This document shows, in pieces, positions 56,373-64,000 of a DNA stretch of 64,000 nt. The notes beneath the pieces are model-generated. The model worked only from the letters and a program-made list of their open reading frames with translations. It searched no databases and was not told where the DNA came from. The stretch comes from Forficula auricularia (taxonomy: Eukaryota > Arthropoda > Insecta > Dermaptera > Forficulidae): contig JALMQS010000666.1 of assembly GCA_024734495.1 (NCBI GenBank), forward strand, positions 8,295-72,294. The letters run 5' to 3'. Each line of letters opens with the position of its first letter. Within the stretch, counting starts at the first letter, position 1. Made by a program: the position numbers and the translations under genes.

Positions 56373-56549
56373 CAAGATTGATCTTTGGGCCGCTCGGCGA
56401 GCTTTGCTCCTGTATTGAATTAGTTCAAAATTTACAATTTTTCGCTTATTATTCGTGAAAATATCTAAGATTACCAAACCAGTCGCAGCTGAGTTATTTG
56501 CACCCCATTGAAAAAGACCTGCCTAAGGCCTAATGGAGGAGAATTATAA
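56373..56549. other. No gene seen
   Basis: Short spacer with GGGCCGCTCGGCGAGC. Confidence 0.35.
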
Positions 56550-56990
56550 AAAACAAATAAAACCGACTTCAAAAAAATTCAACTCAACAAATAAAATAAT
56601 AAGAACTCAAAATCAAATAAAATGCACTAAAAGGTATAAAATAATTATCTAATTTAGTTACAACTAAACGATGAAAATGTTACATGAAATCACCTTTTGA
56701 AGTCGGTGCCAAACATATACATTTTATGAATTAAACTCGACGGATTTTACTTAGTACGATTGGCGGGTACGTTCGCTTATATAGTTTGTTTAGCACCGAC
56801 TTCAAAAAGTGATTTCATGTTAATAGTTCATCGTTTAGTTGCAGGTAACTGAATTAGATAATTATTTTATACCTTTTTTAGTGCATTTTATTTGATTTTT
56901 GAGTTCTTATTATTTTATTTGTTGCGTTGAATTTTTTTGAAGTTGGTTTAATTTTTTTATAAAAATTATTTTTATTTTTCTCTTTTTAGA
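56550..56990. mobile_element. Family B foldback inserted in family G
   Basis: AAACCGACTTCAAAAAAATTC to complement; it lies at the AACGCTGAGAG edge of the next family G copy. Confidence 0.8.
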
Positions 56991-57460
56991 ACGCTGAGAG
57001 AATTTTCTTTAAAAAAATTTCGCTCTTGCCTAGAATCGAACTGACGAACTCTTGAACTATGGGCATCAGCTCTAGCGATTACACCAATGCAACATTAATA
57101 TTTGTATCTTGATTTCTGTTACTAAAACTATATATTTTAGATTTGGACTTTGTGTCGAGATAATATTGTATTCATTTGAACTCGAATGAAAATGAAAAAA
57201 CACCAATAGATTTTAAATTAAGAAACATTAAATATATATTAATTAACGAGGCAAATTTGAAATATAATTGTCAGCGCGTATTTTAAACTGATGGCTCCAA
57301 TCGATTTTCATTAACCAGGCAAATTTGAAATATAATTCTAATTTGGACTCGAATTTTGAAATGAAAGACTCCAATTCATTTGAAATTAAGAAACATTAAA
57401 TATATTTATCATTATTTCTCCCCCCCCCCCCCTCGCCATTCAAAAGTTAAAGAGGCGAAA
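56991..57460 (-). mobile_element. Family G composite, copy 4 (truncated)
   Basis: tRNA-like segment at 57035-57100 and AT body to a C12 run; GC cluster missing, replaced by family A minisatellite at 57465. Confidence 0.7.
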
Positions 57461-57855
57461 CTATCGGTGGACCCCAGAAGTCAAAAAATGCAAAAACTTA
57501 CCACCCAAAATGGAGGGGGTGGGTGTAGGGTTAAAAAATGAAAATCTTGGCCATTTACCAAACTCAATCAAATTTTGTATACATAATCAGTGGGACCCCA
57601 GAAGTATAATAATGCAAAAGCTAACCCCCCACCTACATGATTATAAATAATTTTAGGGGCCAGGTTGTATGGTAAAGTCAAGTGGATGGCCACATCAGAA
57701 CACGTCAGCTTATTTTTATCTGGGGCCAAAATTAGGGGAGGGGTCAAAAAAATGAAAATCTAGGCCCTTGTACCAAACTCAACCAGAGGTGTATGGTAAA
57801 TTCAAGTGGATGGCCACATCAGAACGTGTCAATTTATTTAATATTTATATAAAAA
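57461..57855. mobile_element. Family A minisatellite and two right ends
   Basis: GTATGGTAAAGTCAAGTGGA at 57668 and a second GTATGGTAAATTCAAGTGGA at 57790. Confidence 0.75.
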
Positions 57856-58129
57856 CAGAGACGAAGCCCGCCTTTTTGCTGGCTAACCGCTACACTCCTG
57901 GACTCCGTAGTGGGTTTTAAAATTATAGTTTACATTTCTTAATTTTAATAAATTTTATTTGTCATGAATTATTAGTGGGTTTTAAAATTAGAAAAATCAC
58001 ATATCGGCGTCATGCAAGCCGATTATAATAACTATATAGAGAGATACCCATAACTTGAGATTAAAATTGAATAAACTTGGATAACCTTTTCAAGAATTTA
58101 TTATCTTTGGATTGAATGCGAGGTTAATA
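57856..58129. repeat. Family L tail
   Basis: GTGGGTTTTAAAATT twice (57910, 57973), GGCGTCATGCAAGCCGATT, then TATAGAGAGATA. Confidence 0.5.
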
Positions 58130-59625
58130 AAATAATTTTTAAGAAAAAATAAAAACCGACTTCAAAAAATTAAATGCAACAAATAAAATACACTAAAAGG
58201 TATAAAATAATTATTATCTTATTTAGTTACAACTAAACGACGAAATATTAATATGAAATTACTTTTTGAAGTCGGTGCCAAACAAACTATACCTATAAGC
58301 GAGCATACCCTCCAAACGTACTAAGTGAGTGCGATTCATAAAAGGTATATGTTTGGCACCGACTTCAAAAAGTAATTTCATGTTAATATTTCGTCGATTA
58401 GTTTTAACTAAATAAGATAATAATTATTTTATACCTTTTAGTGTATTTTTAACCGACTTCAAAAAAGGAGGAGGTTCTCTATTCGATTGAATTTTTTTTT
58501 TTTTTTTTTGTGCCTATGTTACCTCATATCTCCGCCAATTGTCAACCGATTTTGAAAATTTTTTTTTGCATTGGGTCCAGTCTAGCTTCCGATTGGTCCC
58601 ATTTTTTTTTCGATTTTTTTTCATAGGTATTAGACCTTTTTTATTAGGTTTGTTTAGGTTTGTTTAGACCTAACCTCTTTGTTTATGAACCGATTTCGAT
58701 GGTTCTTTTTTTATCCGAAAGGGGGTGTCTTAGGTATGGTGTCATATTAATTTGGTCAAGTTCTGATGATATAATCACTATTAATAACATCACTAAAAGA
58801 GAAAAATAAAAATTTTTAAGAAAAAAATAAAAACCGACTTCAAAAAATTAAGTGCAACAAATATAAAAATACACTAAAAGGTATAAAATAATTATTATCT
58901 TATTTAGTTACAACTAAACGACGAAATATTAACACGAAATTACTTTTTGAAGTTGGTGCCAAACATATACCTTTTATGAATCGCACTCGACGGATCTTAC
59001 TTAGTACGTTTGGCGGGTACGCTCGCTTATAGGTATAGTTTGTTTGGCACCGACTTTAAAAAGTAATTTCGTGTTAATATTTCGTCGTTTAGTTGTAACT
59101 AAATAAGATAATAATTATTTTATACCTTTTAGTGTATTTTTATATTTGTTGCACTTAATTTTTTGAAGTCGGTTTTTATTTTTTCTTAAAAATTTTTATA
59201 TTTGTTGCATTTAATTTTTTGAAGTCGGTTTTTATTTTTTTCTTAAAAATTATTTTATTTATCTCTTTTTAGTGATGTTATTAATAGTGATCATATCATC
59301 AGAACTTGATCAAATTAATATGGCACCATCCCCAAGACACCCCCTATCGGATAAAAAAAGAACCATCGAAATCGGTTCATAAACAAAGAGGTTAGGTCTA
59401 AACAAACCTAATAAAAAAGGTCTAATACCTATGAAAAAACGAAAAAAAATGGGACCAATCGGAAGCTAGACTGGACCCAATGCAAAAAAAATTTCAAAAT
59501 CGGTTGATAATTGGCGGAGATATGAGGTAACATAGGCACAAAAAAAAAAAAAAAAAAAAAAAAAAAATTCAGTCGAATAGAGAACCTCCTCCTTTTTTGA
59601 AGTCGGTTAAAAAGGCACCGGGCTG
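58130..59625. mobile_element. Cluster of family B elements
   Basis: Palindromic part 58130-58450, a long-form copy from AACCGACTTC at 58451, a second palindromic part 58800-59190, a duplicated TTTGAAGTCGGTTTTTAT (59162, 59218), and the mirror-image extension ending GAAGTCGG at 59599. T tract at 58493-58509 and A tract at 59540-59566 face each other, so the whole is a ~1.2 kb inverted repeat. Confidence 0.8.
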
Positions 59626-59930
59626 ATAGAAATGCTCACGGGGACCAGCTTGGACAATGTCACCGGTCATATGGTCATTTGCGGCCATCAGTTTCCCACA
59701 CTCTCTGCCATGAACTAACTTGCATACTAAGCCACACCTTTCAATCGGCAAATGGATGGATGGTCAAGACCTGGAGGTCGTCGTCCTTCTTTCTTCTTCC
59801 TCTGCAGATCTTCTTCTTCAATTCGACTCCCACGTCGAATTCGAAAACTCTCACGATTGCCTTCCTATTAACTAACTATGCTCTCTTCTCCACTTCAAAC
59901 TTATTATTTGAAATTTGAGATTTATTTACT
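59595..59930 (-). other. Unique exon-like island
   Basis: Directly abuts the family B end. The minus strand is open with RCGLVCKLVHGRECGKLM and MTGDIVQAGPREHFYQPG; composition is protein-like and ~50% GC, but splice sites are weak and I do not recognise the family. Confidence 0.3.
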
Positions 59931-60096
59931 TGAGAGTTGTAGTACATAATAAATATTTAATTAAGCTCTTTCATTAGAATTTCTTCGTGTAATAAAATCA
60001 CATCCGATAGAGATTACGAATTAAAGCTCTTCCAAATACATTAGGAAAAAAAAGAAGAGAGGAAAGATTTCATTGTAATTGGGAAAGAGTGTTTAG

Positions 60097-60448
60097 CGAG
60101 GGGTGAACCGCGAATGGAATAAGGTGTACACCGTCTTTGGAATGATTTGTAATTACTTTGGAATTCATTAGATAATCTATTGTCATCTATTTGAAAATGA
60201 AAGTGGAAGTCAGGCGCGGATTCGGACCTCTGATTTGGGGGGGGGGGGGGTCAGAGACGCCCCCCCTCACATAGAACTTTATTATTTTCAATTTTAAAAT
60301 TTAATGTTATAAAAAAAAAATTAAATAAATATGTAAAAAATGTTGATCTCCAATGCTTTGGGGGGGGGGCGATCGCCCCCCCCTGGATCCGCGCATGGTG
60401 GAAGTAGAAGTAGGTGTGCACGATTTTAGATCGCGGTTCACCCCTCGT
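60097..60448. mobile_element. CGAGGGGTGAACCGCGA TIR element
   Basis: Perfect 17-bp inverted ends, flanked by TGTTTAG (60090-60096, 60449-60455). Contains the family K MITE. No protein. Empty site at about 63280. Confidence 0.8.
60211..60397. mobile_element. Family K hAT-type MITE, copy 2
   Basis: CAGGCGCGGATTCGG and CTGGATCCGCGCATG, 8-bp TSD GTGGAAGT (60203-60210, 60398-60405). Shorter than copy 1 by a deletion between two G runs. Confidence 0.85.
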
Positions 60449-60534
60449 TGTTTAGTAATTTGATTCATAGGCATCTGATTTACAACTATTAAAGTAGTTG
60501 TTTCTCGACAATACCAGCAAATAAGGTGAAGTGT

Positions 60535-61295
60535 TCTGATGTGGCCATCCACTTGACTTTACCATACAACCTGGCCCCTCTCTTATATTTAATATTTAAT
60601 AAAATTATTTATAATCATGTAAGGGAGGGGGTTATTCTTTTTAGACTTCTGGGGGTCCACTGATTATGTATATAAAATTTGGATGAGTTTGCTCAAATAG
60701 CCTAGATTTTTATTTTTAACCCCCTCCACCCCCCTTAATTTTAGGTCGATATACACCAAAATCTAGTCAGCTCTTAATCTCAATGCACCAAAACTACGTG
60801 TAATATTTAGTTTTGATATTCACACTAGTTTTTGAGCTGGCTCGTTCACAAAAATTTGGTAACGCACAGACTAACAGACATTTTGAAAAAACAATTATTA
60901 TCTCGAAAAATATAATTTTTTCGATATTCACTTATTAAAACTTTTTTATAGACCGAAATGTCATGGTTTTGCTCAATTTTTTTTTATCAAAATAGTTTCA
61001 GCCGTTTTTTAGATATTTTGAAAAAAAGACAAAAAAAAAAACAATTTTGTACTCTGTATGGTAAAGTAAAAAAATAAATAAATAAATAAAATAATGATTA
61101 TTTTTACTCATTTTTTGGCTGCATCACCTTTTAATCAATATTTTTTTGTAGACCAAAATGCCATGGTTTCGTTCAATTTTTTTAATCAAAATAGTTTCAG
61201 CAGTTTATGAGATATTTCGAAAAAAAGAAGAAAAAAAAACACTTTTTTTCATGCACGATTACAATACTTGACTATACTCTGTATGGTAAAGTAAA
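60535..61295. mobile_element. Family A element, nearly minimal form
   Basis: CTTGACTTTACCATACAACC to CTCTGTATGGTAAAGTAAAA (61050-61069), with a second, tandem right end at 61276-61292. One minisatellite unit only, so it shows the basic layout. Confidence 0.8.
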
Positions 61296-61857
61296 AGTTA
61301 ACGCTAGAGTAGATAGAACAGACAATAAGGATTCATAATTCATAAGCCTAAAACTTTTTGCTGTTTATGTACCACTACTAGCCAATCACGTGCTTGTTAC
61401 ACAAATTTTACAACACTGTCCGAGCTTGCATATATTTTATCATAGAAATGTCAGATAAAATACATTTTAAAGGGAGATTTATAAAACAAAAAGTTCTTAA
61501 TAAGCGATTTAAAGCTTTATGCGACAATGGCTGAAGCGAAAAAACGACAAAATGTACTAAAGTTAACCCACTTTTTAGGTTAAATACATGCTATGTTGCC
61601 AGCTTGTTTTTAGTGTAAATTTTTCATTATATATTTTTCATTATTTATTCATTAATATTTCAGAAACTGTGTTGTAACTATGATTCAAAATTTTCTTAAA
61701 AAATGTATTAGTTATTGTTTGTTTAGTTTTTTATTACAATGGAAAGAAGAGTTCCTTAATTATAATTAAATATGTATGTAAACTTTCCGATATCCCGTAT
61801 AGTGCAATGTATAAGAGTATGAAAAACTTTATCTTTGGAATTTAATATTTCCGGAAC
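61296..61857. other. No gene seen
   Basis: AT-rich; GTAGATAGAACAGAC at 61308 resembles a family F end. Confidence 0.35.
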
Positions 61858-61859
61858 TA

Positions 61860-63137
61860 CACTGAAGTGCAAAAAATCGATCCATCAATAAAAACTTTAT
61901 TAAATAGTAAATCATTTTTAATTTTTTTACAAGTTTCCATACATTATTGAAATTTTTGCTTATTGCAAGTGTACTTGTGACTTGTCGTTGACTTGGCCCT
62001 TGATTAATTATCTACACACACTTTGAACTTCTTGAACTTCAGAAATATCCATTTTGTATATTTTATCTTTCTATCAATGATGCTTAATTCGAAATTATTC
62101 AATTTATTCATATTTCAAATGGAATTTGATCTTTTATTAAAATTTTATTTATTGTAAAGTGATATTGAGAAAGTATGATAATTTGTAATTGTATCTTTTA
62201 ATTTAATTTTAATTTTTTTTTTTTTCAAATTCAAAAATTATCAACAATATTTATTGAAAATGTTAGTTTAAGAGTTAAGTGCCTCGAGGCACCGAGCGAT
62301 CCTCGGTAACTTCTTCCTTCAGTTAAAATCTTTATTTTAATATTATTTTTAATTTAAAATCCTATAAAAAGGTCGATTTTTATTTGAGAGCCGTTTTCAA
62401 ATTCAAAAAATACAAATATATCTATATAGTATTCGACCACTGTACCCCCCACCTCCACCCTGCCCGACCCCACCCCCGAAACCTCGCCCTACCCCCGGAT
62501 CCCCCACCACTGCCCCCCACATCCACCCCCGCTCCGCATCAAGATCGCTTTCTCATCCTCGAAACTTGTTAATACAGTTTGTTTCATCAAAATCATTAGA
62601 GCCGTTTTTAAAATAAAATAAAAAAATACAAATACATATATATACCTGGAAAACCGAGCTTTGTTCGGGTTTAGTTAATGCTTGACAACAACACACCACA
62701 ATCACAATATTTCTTCAAGGCCTTTGAGAAAAAAGGATTAACCCAACCCATTGTCTGCCTGGGTACAAAAGGAAAAGAGTAACCTTTTTTAAAACCCTAA
62801 GAATGGGATTTGTCTACCTGAGAATAATTAATTTGATTACAAAAAACCCATCAAAAACAATTTTGTCGAAGATGAGACCGTGACAGATCGAATTGTCAAC
62901 CCAAAAACCCCCTAACCCGTGAATTTCATCAAAATCGGTAAAGCCGTTTTCAAAATTGAATAATGATACAAATTTATATACAAACAAATATATATATATA
63001 TATAAATAAATATACAATTTTTGCTCGTTTAATAAGAGTAGATAGAACAAATTATATGAATATTAGTAAAAATTTTAAAAATAATTTGGTATTTAATCAA
63101 GTTTTTATTGGTGGATCGATTTTTTTGCACCGTAGTG
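61860..63137 (-). mobile_element. Family I MITE split by a family F insertion
   Basis: CACTGAAGTGCAAAAAATCG and CGATTTTTTTGCACCGTAGTG, TA at 61858-61859 and 63138-63139. Vestigial transposase start on the minus strand near 61950-62060. Confidence 0.85.
62279..63042 (-). mobile_element. Family F (Helitron-like) insertion with empty site
   Basis: Joins GAGTTAA to TAGAACAAATT, which are contiguous in the related MITEs at 20450 and 24830 (inverse). Minus strand starts TCTACTCTTATTAAACGAGC and ends in the hairpin CCGAGGATCGCTCGG plus CCTCGAGG. A C-rich island lies at 62447-62540. A second hairpin end at 62646-62668 suggests two copies back to back. Confidence 0.7.
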
Positions 63138-63480
63138 TATATTCTTCATAAATTTCGTTTTTAAATAATAATCTGTCTAAATTTCAAAAAAATCCTAAGA
63201 AAACCCATATGATGAAACAACTACCTTAAAGCTCTTCCAAATACAGAGAAGAAGGATTTCTTTGTAATTGTGAAAGAGTGTTTAGTAATTTGATTCTGCG
63301 TAGGATGAACATATAGGCATCTGATTTACAACTGTTAATGCGTGAAGCAATCACTATCTGATTCATCTCCATTATTCTTTCTACTTGAATCCAAGTGTGT
63401 CTGTACACACTTGAAGGTCTTGCACATTGTTACATCTGTATCATGAAATAAAATAATAAATACCTGGAAAAATTCAGGTA
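63138..63480. repeat. Duplicated unique-type sequence
   Basis: 63225-63345 pairs with 60020-60500; the rest is unassigned. Confidence 0.5.
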
Positions 63481-64000
63481 AAAATAATTTTTAAGAAAAA
63501 AATAAAAACCGACTTCAAAAAATTAAATGCAACAAATAAAATACACTAAAAGGTATAAAATAATTATTTTTCTTATTTAGATACAACTAGTGTATTTAAT
63601 AGAAAAAATTACGGTAGAATTTTATATTTAAATTCAGAAAAAAAAAACAATTTAAAAATAGCACACAGGTCCGAGAACTATTTTTCAATAAATAATACTT
63701 TCTTTATTTCAAAATCATGAATTTTAAGGTTTTAAGATTTTAGTCAAAAGAGAAATTGTGGGCAGCCTTTTAAAAATAAAACCGACTTCAAAAAAATTAA
63801 ATGTAACAAATAAAATACACTAAAGGGTATAAAATAATTATTATCTTATTTAGTTACAACTAAACGACGAAATATTAACATGAAATTACTTTTTGAAGTC
63901 GGTGCCAAACAAACTATACCTATAAGCGAGCGTACCCGCCAAACGTACTAAGTAAGATCCGTCGAGTGCGATTCATAAAAAGGTATATGTTTGGCACCAA
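63481..64000. mobile_element. Two family B copies, second cut by window end
   Basis: AAAACCGACTTCAAAAAATT at 63505 is truncated at ~63605. A second copy starts AAAACCGACTTCAAAAAAAT at 63778 and runs past the palindrome centre. Confidence 0.8.

Larger units (their letters stand above)
59931..60534. repeat. Duplicated flank split by a TIR element
   Basis: AAAGCTCTTCCAAATACA and GGCATCTGATTTACAACT at 60023/60470 recur at 63229/63314 without the intervening insertion. Confidence 0.7.

Noticed and set aside
1..64000. CRISPR arrays, operons, prokaryotic promoters or rRNA
   Set aside because: Repeat lengths, TE classes, splice-like signals and poly(A) tails are all eukaryotic; no regular short repeat-spacer array or rRNA motif is present.

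Overview
This window looks like a stretch of insect nuclear genome that is almost entirely transposable-element sequence. It is very AT-rich and broken by poly-G/poly-C runs. It holds errantivirus (insect gypsy-type), Penelope-like, several non-LTR, Tc1/mariner, hAT-like and Helitron-like remnants plus tRNA-headed SINE-like units. I cannot fix the insect order. I see no complete host gene and no intact autonomous element; only a few short exon-like islands (near 11479-11549, 28500-28570, 41575-41830, 50380-50463, 59595-59750) could belong to a host gene with very large introns.

Layout. 1-3537: decayed 3' part of an errantivirus (broken integrase, truncated env, short 3' LTR). 3600-6010: minisatellite and a 128-129 bp satellite split by a LINE 3' end. 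6679-13000: hAT MITE, palindromic Penelope-type repeats, mariner MITE. 13525-16740: a ~2 kb inverted repeat followed by a LINE insertion. 17040-25256: TIR elements, a tRNA-like/GC-hairpin composite, mariner MITEs with vestigial transposase N-termini. 25800-28350: G-rich minisatellite split by a TIR element, then a foldback. 28725-33624: foldbacks and a mariner derivative carrying a transposase fragment. 33686-37521: a TIR element split by a LINE (15-bp TSD) and a Penelope-like element (13-bp TSD). 38160-45500: minisatellite-bearing MITEs and a mini-Penelope. 46279-48318: decayed mariner and a three-level nested palindrome. 49250-55060: LINEs, a SINE that shares a LINE tail, nested MITEs. 55690-64000: more composites, a dense run of CCGACTTC foldbacks, nested hAT/TIR elements and a Helitron-like insertion.

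Family labels used below (mine): A = TIR ACTTTACCATAC with ~130-bp minisatellite; B = CCGACTTCAAAAA foldback; C = palindrome with CACACATAATTAATT arms; D = palindrome with hammerhead-like motif; E = CAGGGTGTCC TIR element; F = Helitron-like, CTCGTTTAATAAGAG end and CCGAGC hairpin end; G = tRNA-like plus GC-hairpin composite; H = foldback with AGATTTATAGATAT core; I = Tc1/mariner MITE CACTGNGGTGCAAAA; J = CGCGACATTTCAGCC TIR element; K = hAT MITE CAGGCGCGGATCC; L = LINE-like 3' tail with GTGGGTTTTAAAATT.

The main theme is nesting: several insertions can be dated relative to one another because an empty-site copy lies in the same window. The most unusual signals are Penelope-type inverted terminal repeats with hammerhead-ribozyme-like cores, a TA-target MITE sitting at the exact dyad of a palindrome, a mariner whose two arms are inverted copies of its own transposase 3' end, and a SINE whose tail matches a LINE 3' end.
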